Assembly: GCF_001567585.1 (NCBI RefSeq)
Contig: NZ_LRQV01000013.1
Location: 1-64,000, forward strand
Direction: 5' to 3'
Origin: Micromonospora rosaria
GTDB lineage: Bacteria > Actinomycetota > Actinomycetes > Mycobacteriales > Micromonosporaceae
DNA: 64,000 nucleotides
Shown here: piece by piece, positions 26,427-34,751 of the stretch
Layout: each line of letters begins with the position of its first letter
How positions within the stretch are numbered: position 1 is the first letter of the stretch
Notes under the pieces: model-generated
What the model was told of the DNA's origin: nothing
Database searches by the model: none
Seen by the model: only the letters and a program-made list of their open reading frames with translations
Translations under genes and position numbers: made by a program

Positions 26427-27883
26427 CCGACCCCATCGTCCCCCAGGTCCTCGCCGCCGCCACCGCCGTGCGGGTCGCCGGACACGCCGGCGCGGGCGGC
26501 GCCCCGCTGGCCGTGCACGACCCGGCGACCGGGGCCGCCGTCACCGAGGTCGCCACCGGCGGTCCGGCGGAGGCCGCCGCCGCCCTCGCCGCCGCGAAGC
26601 GGGCCGCCGCCGGCTGGGCGGCCACCCCGGTCGCCGACCGGGCCGCCGCGCTGCGGGCCGTCGCCGACACCGTCGAGCAGCTCGCCGGCGGGGACGAGTG
26701 GCCGGCCCTGATCACCCGGGAGACCGGCAAGCGCCTCGCCGAGGCCCGTGCCGAGCTGGGGCTCACCGTCGCGTACTTCCGGATCACCGCCGACCTGCTG
26801 GAGCGGCAGCGGGCCGAGCGGTTCGACGTGGTGCCCGGCATCCGGCACGAGGTCGACGTCCGGCCGCTCGGGGTGGCCGCCGTGCTCACCCCGTGGAACT
26901 TCCCGGTCTCCATCCCGGCCCGCAAGATCGCCCCGGCGGTGGCGGCCGGCTGTCCGGTGCTGTTCAAGCCGTCCGAGCTCGCCCCGCTGTCGTCGATGGT
27001 GCTGGCCGACGTCTGTGCCCGGCACCTGCCCGACGGGCTGCTCTCGACCGTGCTCGGTACCCCCGGGGACGTGGTGACGCCGTGGCTGACCGACCCGGCC
27101 GTCCGGGTCGTCTCGTTCACCGGCTCCACCCGGGTCGGGCGGCTCGTCGCCGCCCAGGCCGCGCCGCACTTCCTGCGGACGGTGCTGGAGCTGGGCGGCT
27201 GCGCGCCGTTCGTGGTGCTCCCCGACGCCGACCCGCAGGCGGCGGCCGAGACCCTGGTGGTGGCCAAGTACCGCAACAACGGCCAGTCCTGCATCGCCGC
27301 CAACCAGGTCTTCGTCGCCGCCGAGGTGGCCGGCGACTTCGTCGACGCGTTCGTCGCCGCCACCCGGGCGCTGCGCGTCGGTGACCCCACCGACCCGGAC
27401 ACCGACCTGGGGCCGCTCGCCCCGGCCGGCGACCCGGCCCGGATGGCCGCGATCGTCGCCGACGCGGTCGACCGGGGCGCCCGCGCCGTCACCGCCGACG
27501 CGCCACTGCCCGCCGCCGGGCACTACGCCACCCCCACCGTGCTGCTGGACGCCCCGGCGGACAGCCGGGCGATGACCGAGGAGATCTTCGGACCGGTCGC
27601 CCCGGTGCACGTCTACCGGGACCTCGCCGAGGTGCTCCGGCTGCACCACGCCACCGGGTACGGGCTGGCCGGGTACGTCTGCGGCACCGACCTCGACGCC
27701 GCCCGTGCCGTCGCCGGCCGGCTGCGCGCCGGCATCGTCGGGATCAACACCGGTACGCCGAACACGCCGTGGGTGCCCTTCGGCGGACTCGGCGAGTCCG
27801 GTCTCGGGTACGAGGGCGGCCGGCCCGGCCTGGAGACGTTCCAGAGCTTCGCCAGCGTGGCCGCCCGACCGGTCGAGGGCTGA
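26423..27883 (+). CDS. NAD(P)-dependent aldehyde dehydrogenase (succinate-semialdehyde/sulfolactaldehyde dehydrogenase-like)
   Basis: The 486-residue protein is a full-length ALDH: LTPWNFPVSIPARKIAPAVAAG (cofactor binding, about residue 155), FKPSELAPLS, FTGSTRVGRLVA, the general base in VLELGGCAPFVVL, and the catalytic cysteine in NNGQSCIAANQVFV (about residue 290). It groups by motif with GabD-type enzymes. In known sulfo-Entner-Doudoroff and transaldolase pathways a related ALDH oxidises sulfolactaldehyde to sulfolactate. Here it could oxidise the aldehyde made by either of the two aldolases (inference). It is coupled by GTGA to the upstream gene and lies 2 nt before the kinase gene. Confidence 0.85.
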   Translation: MTDPIVPQVLAAATAVRVAGHAGAGGAPLAVHDPATGAAVTEVATGGPAEAAAALAAAKRAAAGWAATPVADRAAALRAVADTVEQLAGGDEWPALITRETGKRLAEARAELGLTVAYFRITADLLERQRAERFDVVPGIRHEVDVRPLGVAAVLTPWNFPVSIPARKIAPAVAAGCPVLFKPSELAPLSSMVLADVCARHLPDGLLSTVLGTPGDVVTPWLTDPAVRVVSFTGSTRVGRLVAAQAAPHFLRTVLELGGCAPFVVLPDADPQAAAETLVVAKYRNNGQSCIAANQVFVAAEVAGDFVDAFVAATRALRVGDPTDPDTDLGPLAPAGDPARMAAIVADAVDRGARAVTADAPLPAAGHYATPTVLLDAPADSRAMTEEIFGPVAPVHVYRDLAEVLRLHHATGYGLAGYVCGTDLDAARAVAGRLRAGIVGINTGTPNTPWVPFGGLGESGLGYEGGRPGLETFQSFASVAARPVEG

Positions 27884-27885
27884 CG

Positions 27886-28992
27886 ATGCGGCTGCTCATC
27901 GGACAGACCGGCGCGCCGACCGCCGTGGTCAACGCCAGCCTGCACGGCTTCCTGTCGGCCGCCGCCGGGCACGAGGTGCTGGCCCTGCGCGGCGGCCCCG
28001 ACGGTCTGGTCGCCGGGGCGTTCACCCCGGTCACGCCGGCCGACGTGCCGGCGGCGGCGACCCGGCGGGGCGGCTCCTGGCTGGGCGCGGGCCGGCGGGC
28101 GGTGACCGTCGACGACCTCGACGCGGCGCTGGACTCCCTCGACCGGCACGAGGTCGACGGGGTGTCGCTGATCGGCGGCAACGGCACGATGGCGCTGCTG
28201 CACGCGCTCGGCGAGCGCGCCGCCGCCCGGGGCCGGCCGCTGGTCACCGTCGGCATCCCGAAGACCGTCGACAACGACCTGGTCGGTGTCGACCACAGCC
28301 CCGGGTACGCCTCGGCCGCCCGGTACCTGACCCGGGTCGTGCCGGACCTGGCCCGCGACCACGCGGCGATGGCCGGGGTGGAGCCGGTCCGGATCGTGGA
28401 GACCCTGGGCCGCTCCGTCGGCTGGCTGGCGCTGGCCGCCACCTGGCACGCCGACGACCCGGCGCACGCGCCCCACCTGGTGCTGCTGCCGGAGGTGCCG
28501 TTCGACCGGACGGTCTTCCTCGACCGGGTCGCCGACGCCCTGGCCACCCACGGCCGGGCCTTCGTGGTGGTCAGCGAGGGGGCCGCGCCGGGGCTGACCG
28601 ACGAGCCGTTCCACGCGGGCAACCACACCCGGATCCTGCTCGGCGGCGTGTCCCGGGTGCTGGCCGGCACGGTCGGCGCCGAACTGGGCGTCGCCGCCCG
28701 GGGCGAGGTGCTCGGGATGACGCAGCGCAGTGCCGGCGCGCTCGCCTCCGAGGTCGACCGGCGCGAGGCCACCGAGGTCGGGCGGCGGGCCGCCCGGCTG
28801 CTGCTGGACCGCGCCGGCGGTGTCCTGGTCGGGCTGCACCGGCGGCCCGGCGATTCGTACGACGTCGGGTACGACCCGGTGCCACTGGCCGACGTGGCCG
28901 GGCGGACCCGGACCGTACCCGAGCAGTGGCGCACCACCCACCCCACCGAGCTCGACGACTTCCACCGCTGGCTGGAACCCCTGCTCGGCTGA
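27886..28992 (+). CDS. Atypical PfkA-family sugar kinase
   Basis: The 368-residue protein has the PfkA fold: GQTGAPTAVVNASL, GGNGT (97-101), GIPKTVDNDL (123-132), VETLGRSVGWLALA (171-184), SEGAAP and GMTQRS (277-282). Gly100 at the ATP/PPi discriminating position favours ATP, while Lys126 in PKTVDND is the form seen in PPi-type and some ATP-type enzymes. In classical PfkA the last motif is GHIQRGG, whose His binds the 6-phosphate of fructose 6-phosphate; here that His is Met278. The substrate is therefore probably not fructose 6-phosphate. Phosphorylating a ketose or keto-deoxy acid at C1, to feed an aldolase, is the inference. Confidence 0.75.
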   Translation: MRLLIGQTGAPTAVVNASLHGFLSAAAGHEVLALRGGPDGLVAGAFTPVTPADVPAAATRRGGSWLGAGRRAVTVDDLDAALDSLDRHEVDGVSLIGGNGTMALLHALGERAAARGRPLVTVGIPKTVDNDLVGVDHSPGYASAARYLTRVVPDLARDHAAMAGVEPVRIVETLGRSVGWLALAATWHADDPAHAPHLVLLPEVPFDRTVFLDRVADALATHGRAFVVVSEGAAPGLTDEPFHAGNHTRILLGGVSRVLAGTVGAELGVAARGEVLGMTQRSAGALASEVDRREATEVGRRAARLLLDRAGGVLVGLHRRPGDSYDVGYDPVPLADVAGRTRTVPEQWRTTHPTELDDFHRWLEPLLG

Positions 28993-29018
28993 ACCGAGAA
29001 ACACGGAAGGGCAAGACC

Positions 29019-30314
29019 ATGCGCAGATATCTCACCGCCGGGGTCGTCCTGGCCATGGCCGGCGGGCTGCTCGTCGGCTGCGGGGGCGGCGATGCGGGCG
29101 GGTCGTCCAACGAGATCAACCTCATCATGTCCAACCACCCCTGGCAGCGCGCGATCGAGCCGCTGATCCCGGAGTTCGAGCGGGAGTCGGGCATCACGGT
29201 CAAGGTGCAGACCTTCGCCGAGCAGCAGATGCGTGACAAGGTGCAGCTCAACCTCCAGTCGCGCAGCTCCGCCATGGACGTGTTCATGGCGCTGCCGTCG
29301 CGGGAGGGGCCGCAGTTCGCCAAGGCCAACTACTACGAGCCGCTGGACTCGTACGTCTCCGGGGCCGCCGACTACGACGCCGAGGACTTCCCCGAGGCGG
29401 TACGGGCCGGCATGGTCGTCGACGGTAAGCAGGTCGCCGCGCCGATCAACGTCGAGGCGGTGGTGCTCTACTACCGCAAGGACCTGTTCCAGGAGTACGG
29501 GCTGACCCCGCCGACCACCCTGGACGAGCTGACCAGCACCGCGGCGGCGATCAAGGACCGCTCCGGCGGTCAGGTCACCCCGATCGCGCTGCGCGGCCAG
29601 TCGGCGGCGCTGCCGTTCACCTTCGGCCCGTTCCTGCATTCCCGGGGTGTGGCGTGGACCAAGGAGGACGGGGTGACCCCCAACTTCGACGACCCGCGGG
29701 CCGTCGAGGCCATCGACCAGTACGCCACCCTGGCCCGCGAGTACGGCCCGGACGGCGTGGTCAACAACACCTTCACCCAGTCCTCGGCGCTGATGGCCGC
29801 CGGCAACGCGGCGATGATGCTGGAGTCGAGCAACGAGGTCAGCAGCATCGCCGACCCGAAGACCTCGAAGGTCGCCGACAACCTGGGCGTGGTCGCGTTC
29901 CCCGCCGGGGCGGCCGGTTCGCGGACCACGATCCTGTCCTGGGGCCTGGCGATCTCGTCGTTCTCCCAGAAGAAGGACGCCGCCTGGAAGTTCGTCGAGT
30001 GGGCGACCAGCGCGCAGACCCAGCAGAAGCTGACCGAGTCGGGCATCGCCCCGCCGCGCACCTCGGTGGCCGGCTCCGAGGCGTACACCGCCTCGCTCGA
30101 CACCGACCTGCTCACGGAGTGGAACGAGGTGCTGACCTCCGCGCAGACCACCGGCTCGACCGAGGTCGGCCCGGTCGGCGTGGCCGCACCGGAGATGCGC
30201 AAGATCATCGGTGACGCGGTCGGCCTGGTGATCCTGGACCGGGCGTCGCCCGCCGAGGCGGCCACGCAGATCCAGGACGGCCTCGCCCCGCAGTTGGCCA
30301 AGAACGAGGGGTGA
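29019..30314 (+). CDS. Sugar ABC importer substrate-binding lipoprotein (CUT1)
   Basis: The 431-residue product has a lipoprotein signal (MRRYLTAGVVLAMAGG) with lipobox LLVGC near residue 21. The mature part is a family-1 extracellular solute-binding protein: LIPEFERESGITVKVQTFAEQ; SAMDVFMALPSREG; VLYYRKDLFQEYGL; AAGNAAMMLESSN; WKFVEWATSAQTQQ. Such proteins bind mono- or oligosaccharides. It lies 26 nt after the kinase gene, with GGAAGGG before the ATG, and is followed by two permease genes. The ligand cannot be told from sequence. In the context a sulfosugar or a related sugar acid is proposed. Confidence 0.87.
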   Translation: MRRYLTAGVVLAMAGGLLVGCGGGDAGGSSNEINLIMSNHPWQRAIEPLIPEFERESGITVKVQTFAEQQMRDKVQLNLQSRSSAMDVFMALPSREGPQFAKANYYEPLDSYVSGAADYDAEDFPEAVRAGMVVDGKQVAAPINVEAVVLYYRKDLFQEYGLTPPTTLDELTSTAAAIKDRSGGQVTPIALRGQSAALPFTFGPFLHSRGVAWTKEDGVTPNFDDPRAVEAIDQYATLAREYGPDGVVNNTFTQSSALMAAGNAAMMLESSNEVSSIADPKTSKVADNLGVVAFPAGAAGSRTTILSWGLAISSFSQKKDAAWKFVEWATSAQTQQKLTESGIAPPRTSVAGSEAYTASLDTDLLTEWNEVLTSAQTTGSTEVGPVGVAAPEMRKIIGDAVGLVILDRASPAEAATQIQDGLAPQLAKNEG

Positions 30315-30318
30315 CGTC

Positions 30319-31272
30319 GTGGTCACCACAACACCGTCGGCCGTCTCCCGCTCCGCACAGCCGGAGCGGGGGGCGCCGACCCCACCCCAGCGACGGCGCC
30401 GGCGTCGGGTCGACCCGACCGCGCGGGGCATCCTGCCCTTCGTCCTGCCGGCGCTGCTCGCCACCGCCGCCCTGGTCCTGGTACCGATCGTCTACACCCT
30501 CTGGCTGTCGGTCAGCGACCGGCAGCCGGACGGCACCAACGCCGGCCTGCTCGGCCTGGGCAACTACCGGGAGATGTTCGCCAACCCGGAGTTCTGGAAC
30601 GCGCTGCGGGTAACGATCTTCCTCTTCGTCGTCTGCCTCGTCGTCGAGACGGTGCTCGGCCTGGTGCTCGGGTACGTGATGAGCCTCGACGTGCCCGGCC
30701 GGCGGATCTTCCAGGGCATGATGCTGATCCCGGCGATCACCGCGAGCGTGGCGGTCGGCCTGCTCTGGCTGTTGATCATGGATCCGACGCTCGGCGCGGC
30801 CAACCAGATCCTCGGCGCGGTCGGCATCGACCCGGTGGTGTGGCTCGGTGACCCGGACATCGCCCCCTGGTCCATCGCGCTGGTCGACATCTGGCAGTGG
30901 ACGCCGTTCATGGCGCTGATCATCTCGGCCGGTATCCGGGCGCTGCCCGAGGAGCCGTTCGAGGCCGCCGCGATCGACGGCGCGAGCCCCTGGCGGACCG
31001 CCTGGAACATCGGCCTGCCGCTGCTGCGGCCGGTGCTGACCGTGGCGATCCTGCTGCGCACGGTCGACCTGGTCCGGTTCTTCGACACCATCTACATCAT
31101 GACCCAGGGGGGTCCGGTGGACGCCACGAACACCCTCAACGTCTACGGCTACCGGGCCGCCTTCATCGACCAGGCCCCCAGCTACGCGGCGGCGTTGCAG
31201 ATCACGCTGCTCGTCCTGGTCATCGGGATCGCCGGGCTGTTCACCTGGCTGCGCGGCCGGGAGGCGAAGTGA
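30319..31272 (+). CDS. Sugar ABC importer permease 1 (MalF/UgpA type)
   Basis: The 317-residue protein has a charged N-terminus (RRRRRVDPTARG), six membrane helices and the EAA loop (EEPFEAAAIDGASPWRTAWNIGLPLLRP, about residues 212-239) that contacts the ATPase. The GTG start lies 4 nt after the binding-protein stop, and the end overlaps permease 2. No ATPase gene is present in the operon. CUT1 importers of actinobacteria commonly share one MsiK-type ATPase encoded elsewhere. Confidence 0.88.
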   Translation: MVTTTPSAVSRSAQPERGAPTPPQRRRRRRVDPTARGILPFVLPALLATAALVLVPIVYTLWLSVSDRQPDGTNAGLLGLGNYREMFANPEFWNALRVTIFLFVVCLVVETVLGLVLGYVMSLDVPGRRIFQGMMLIPAITASVAVGLLWLLIMDPTLGAANQILGAVGIDPVVWLGDPDIAPWSIALVDIWQWTPFMALIISAGIRALPEEPFEAAAIDGASPWRTAWNIGLPLLRPVLTVAILLRTVDLVRFFDTIYIMTQGGPVDATNTLNVYGYRAAFIDQAPSYAAALQITLLVLVIGIAGLFTWLRGREAK

Positions 31273-32117
31273 GTACCGTCGGAGCGGGTCCCGCCCAGCG
31301 GTCCCGCCGCCGCAACCTCGGCGTGTACGCCGCCTACGCGGTCTTCACCGTGGTCTTCTTCGGCCCGGTGCTGTTCATGCTCTGGTCGTCGCTGCGGCGC
31401 AACGTCGACATCACCGGCTCGTTGTTCGCGGTGACCTCGGCGCTGACCCTGGAGAACTACACCGCCCTGTTCGAGCGGTTCGAGTTCGGCCGGTACATCG
31501 TCAACAGCTTCGTCGTGGCCGGCGGCTCGACGCTGCTCGGCCTGCTGCTGGGGGTGCCCGCCGCGTACGTGGTGGTCCGGCGCAACCTGCCCGGCCTGGG
31601 CTTCCTGACGCTGCTGGCCCGGATGGCGCCCGGCGTGCTGTTCGTGCTGCCGCTGTTCATCCTGTCGGTCCGCATCGACGCGCCGTCGAACACCGCGCTG
31701 AACTACGGGCTGCTGATCGTCGCGCACCTGATCATCACGATGCCGCTCTGCATCTGGCTGCTGATCCCCTTCTTCGAGGAGATCCCGATCAGCATCGAGG
31801 AGTCGACGCTGATCGACGGCGCGAACGCCTGGCAGCGGTTCACCCGGATCGCCCTGCCGCTGGCCCTGCCGGGCCTGTCGGTGGCGTTGATGCTGAGCTT
31901 CGTCTTCTCGTGGAACTACTTCCTGTTCGCCCTCGCCCTGGCCACCACCGAGACGCTGCCGTTGACCGTCATCGCCTTCAACTTCATCGGCCAGGGCTCC
32001 AACGATTTCGGTGGCCTGATGGCCGCCAGCACGCTGATCTCGGCCCCCGCGCTGCTGCTCACCGTCTTCGCGCAGCGCTGGCTGGTCCGGGGCATCACCG
32101 GAGGTGCGGTCAAGTGA
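31269..32117 (+). CDS. Sugar ABC importer permease 2 (MalG/UgpE type)
   Basis: The 282-residue protein has six membrane helices and the EAA motif EEIPISIEESTLIDGANAWQ. Its GTG start is in the GTGA overlap with permease 1, and its end overlaps the zinc dehydrogenase in the same way. It forms the heterodimeric membrane channel of the importer with permease 1. Confidence 0.88.
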   Translation: MSTVGAGPAQRSRRRNLGVYAAYAVFTVVFFGPVLFMLWSSLRRNVDITGSLFAVTSALTLENYTALFERFEFGRYIVNSFVVAGGSTLLGLLLGVPAAYVVVRRNLPGLGFLTLLARMAPGVLFVLPLFILSVRIDAPSNTALNYGLLIVAHLIITMPLCIWLLIPFFEEIPISIEESTLIDGANAWQRFTRIALPLALPGLSVALMLSFVFSWNYFLFALALATTETLPLTVIAFNFIGQGSNDFGGLMAASTLISAPALLLTVFAQRWLVRGITGGAVK

Positions 32118-33115
32118 CCACGACCAGTTCCCGGGCCCGGTTCACCGGCGACGGGCGGATCGACTTCGAGCGGGTGGACCTCGGTCCGGTCGCGCCGGGC
32201 GAGGTCCGGCTGCGGGTCGACGTCTGCGCGCTGTGCGGGTCCGACAAGCGGCTGCTCGCCGCCGGCTCGCCCGTCGTGCCGGGCCACGAGATCGGCGGCA
32301 CCGTCGTCGCCGCCGGTGAGGGCGTCCAGGTACCCGCCGGCACCCGCGCCATCGTCTACATCCCGGTCTACTGCGGCACCTGCGTGCGCTGCGCCGCAGG
32401 GCTGACCAACCAGTGCCTGGACCTGGGGCAGCTCGTCGGCTGGCAGCGCGACGGCGGGTTCGCCGAGCACGTGGACGTGCCGGCCCGCTGCGTCCTGCCG
32501 GTGCCCGACGACGTCCCGCTGGACGTCGCCGTGCTCGGGCTGGACACCGTGGGCACCGCCGCGCACGCGCTGCGGCTGGCCCGGCGCACCCGCGACGGCG
32601 ACGTCGCGCGGGCCCTCGTGGTGGGGGCCGGCCCGCTGGGGTTGGGCGTCGTCGCCGTCGCGCCGCACCTGGGCGTCGGCGAGGTGCACGCGTACGACCC
32701 GCATCCCGGGCGGCTCGCCACCGCCGTGCGCCTCGGCGCGTCCGCCGCCGGTGACCTGACCCGGGAGAACCAGTACGACCTGGTGGTCGAGGTCTCCGGA
32801 GCCGCCGCCGCCCGGGAGACCGCCCAGCGGGTGGTCACCCCGGGGGGCACGGTGGTCGCGCTCGGCGAGTCGAACGAGCCGTACACCATGCCGGCGACCC
32901 CGCGCTGGCGGCGCACCGACTGCTTCACGGTGCGCTCGTTCTACTTCCCCATCAGCGAGGTGCCGGAGAACTGGGCGCTGCTGCGCGCGGTCGGCGCCAC
33001 GCTGCGCGACACCCTGACCCATCCGCTGCCCCTCGCCGACCTGCCCGAGGCGTTCGCCCGGTTCGTCGCCGGGGACCACGTCAAGCCCTGCATCGTCACG
33101 GAGGACGCCCGATGA
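32114..33115 (+). CDS. Zinc-dependent MDR-family alcohol/polyol dehydrogenase (first)
   Basis: The 333-residue protein is an MDR dehydrogenase: catalytic-zinc motif VCALCGSDKRL and PGHEIGG (C37-type and H-E pair), a structural-zinc-like cysteine set in CGTCVRCAAGLTNQC, and the nucleotide-binding VVGAGPLGLGVVAV (about residue 175). Sorbitol/threonine dehydrogenase-type enzymes oxidise secondary alcohols of sugars or polyols. It is short and lacks some C-terminal sequence of typical 345-residue members. Coupling on both sides (GTGA, ATGA) ties it to the importer and the DUF2090 aldolase. Its substrate is unknown. Confidence 0.82.
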   Translation: MTTTSSRARFTGDGRIDFERVDLGPVAPGEVRLRVDVCALCGSDKRLLAAGSPVVPGHEIGGTVVAAGEGVQVPAGTRAIVYIPVYCGTCVRCAAGLTNQCLDLGQLVGWQRDGGFAEHVDVPARCVLPVPDDVPLDVAVLGLDTVGTAAHALRLARRTRDGDVARALVVGAGPLGLGVVAVAPHLGVGEVHAYDPHPGRLATAVRLGASAAGDLTRENQYDLVVEVSGAAAARETAQRVVTPGGTVVALGESNEPYTMPATPRWRRTDCFTVRSFYFPISEVPENWALLRAVGATLRDTLTHPLPLADLPEAFARFVAGDHVKPCIVTEDAR

Positions 33116-34044
33116 GCCTGCTGATCCTCGCCATGGACCAGCGCCCCTGGTTGACCAAGGCCCTGTACGGCCACACCGGCCCGGCCACGGTCGCCGAACG
33201 GTCCGCCGTCGCCGACGGCAAGCACATGGTCCTCGACGGCCTGCTCGCCGCCCTGGCCGACGCGCCCGCGCTGCGCGAGCACGCCGCCGTGCTGGTCGAC
33301 GACCTGCTCGGCCCGGGGGTGCCGGAACGCGCCCACGCGCACCGGGTCACGCTCAGCATGCCGCTGGAGCGCGGTGGCCTCGACGTCTACGAGACCGAGC
33401 CGGCCGACCTGCCCGGGTTCCTTCGGCACCACGCGCCCGCGCTGCCGAAGGTGCTGATCCGGTACAACGTGGACGGCGACCGCGACGGCAACGCCGTGCA
33501 GCGCGAACGGCTCGCCGAGGTCGCCGCCGCGGCCCGCGACGCCGGTGGCCGGTTCCTGGTCGAGGTGCTGGTGCCGCCGACCCCCGCGCAGCTCGCCGCG
33601 GTCGGCGGGGACACCGCCGCGTTCGACCGGCACCTGCGGCCCGAGCTGATCCTGCGCGCGATGGCGGAGCTGTCGGCGCGGCTGCCGGTCGACGTGTGGA
33701 AGTTGGAGCACCTCGCCGAGGTGGCGCACTACCGGGCCGCCGCCGACCTGGCCGCCTCGACCGGCGGTGAGTGCATCCTGCTCGGGGCGAACGCCCCGGC
33801 GGAGACGGTGGACGGTTGGTTGCGCGACGCGGCGGCCGGCGGCTTCACCGGTTTCGCCATCGGTCGTAGCATCTGGTGGGACGCGCTGCGTGGGCTGCTG
33901 TCCGGCGCGGTGACCCGTCCGGACGCGGTCGCCACGGTGGCGGCCACCTACCGCCGGTTCGCCACCTGCTTCCTCACCGCCGCCGGTCACGTCGCGTCCA
34001 CCGCCACGGCCGGCACCGGGTCGGCCGGCACGCTCACCAAGTGA
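33112..34044 (+). CDS. DUF2090-family aldolase (2-deoxy-5-keto-gluconate-6-phosphate aldolase-like)
   Basis: The 310-residue TIM-barrel protein matches the DUF2090 domain that is fused to IolC in some bacteria: ILAMDQRPWLTKALYG at the start, KVLIRYNVDGDRDGN, RFLVEVLVPPTP, RPELILRAMAEL, VDVWKLEHL, GGECILLGANAP, and GFTGFAIGRSIWWDAL. The IolC-linked domain cleaves 2-deoxy-5-keto-gluconate 6-phosphate to DHAP and malonate semialdehyde. There is no inositol dehydrogenase, IolE or IolD nearby, so another phosphorylated keto-deoxy acid or ketose is likely. The ATG overlaps the dehydrogenase stop. It is the second aldolase of the island, unrelated to the YihT-like one. Confidence 0.75.
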   Translation: MSLLILAMDQRPWLTKALYGHTGPATVAERSAVADGKHMVLDGLLAALADAPALREHAAVLVDDLLGPGVPERAHAHRVTLSMPLERGGLDVYETEPADLPGFLRHHAPALPKVLIRYNVDGDRDGNAVQRERLAEVAAAARDAGGRFLVEVLVPPTPAQLAAVGGDTAAFDRHLRPELILRAMAELSARLPVDVWKLEHLAEVAHYRAAADLAASTGGECILLGANAPAETVDGWLRDAAAGGFTGFAIGRSIWWDALRGLLSGAVTRPDAVATVAATYRRFATCFLTAAGHVASTATAGTGSAGTLTK

Positions 34045-34052
34045 GGTCAGCC

Positions 34053-34751
34053 GTGACGTCCACGTCGATCCCCCCGCAGCAGCCCACCGTGACCGACGCG
34101 CCGGCCCGACCGCCGGCCGAGGAGTCGGTCCGGGCCGGCGAGGTGATCTACCGGGCGATCCGGGACCGGATCGTCTCCGGTGAGCTGCGGCCCGGCGTCC
34201 GGCTCAGCGTGCCGGCGCTGGCCGAGGAGTTCTCGGTCAGCCGCAGCCCGGTGCGCGACGCGGTGATCCGGCTGGTGCAGGACGGCCTGGCCACCGAGAC
34301 GATGAACCGGGGCGCCGTGGTCGCCCGGATCGGCGGCGCGGAGCTGGTCAGCCTCTACGAGGCCCGGGAGGCGCTGGAGTGGGCGACGGCCCGGCTCGCC
34401 GCGCAGCGGTACACCCCGGCGCTGCGGCGGACGCTGCTCGGCCTGCTGACCGAGCACCGGACGGTCGCCGAGGCCGGCGACTTCGCCCGGCACCTGGAGC
34501 TGGACGCGGCGTTCCACCAGGAGATCCGGCAGGCCGCGCAGAGCCCGGTGCTGGCCCAGATGCTCGACGGGGTGCAGGGCCGGGTCCGGCTGGCGATGCG
34601 GTCCACCAGCGTCCGGGGCGGCATGATGCTCGCCGTCGACGAGCACCAGGCCATCTTCGAGGCGATCTGCGCGGGCGACCCGGAGGGCGCGGCCGAGGCG
34701 GCGCTGGCCCACATCCGCCGGCTCAAGGAGGTGCTGCATGACAGCCTCTGA
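34053..34751 (+). CDS. GntR-family regulator, FadR/VanR (FCD) subfamily
   Basis: The 232-residue protein has an N-terminal winged helix (about residues 30-95: GEVIYRAIRDRIVSGELRPG, LAEEFSVSRSPVRDAVIRL) and an FCD effector domain (about 105-220: LYEAREALEWATARLAA; LDAAFHQEIRQAAQSPVLAQML; DEHQAIFEAICAGDPEGA). The histidines of the FCD pocket often bind a metal and a carboxylate ligand, which fits a sugar-acid inducer. It lies inside the catabolic operon and probably autoregulates it. The second zinc dehydrogenase gene starts 14 nt before its stop. Confidence 0.87.
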   Translation: MTSTSIPPQQPTVTDAPARPPAEESVRAGEVIYRAIRDRIVSGELRPGVRLSVPALAEEFSVSRSPVRDAVIRLVQDGLATETMNRGAVVARIGGAELVSLYEAREALEWATARLAAQRYTPALRRTLLGLLTEHRTVAEAGDFARHLELDAAFHQEIRQAAQSPVLAQMLDGVQGRVRLAMRSTSVRGGMMLAVDEHQAIFEAICAGDPEGAAEAALAHIRRLKEVLHDSL

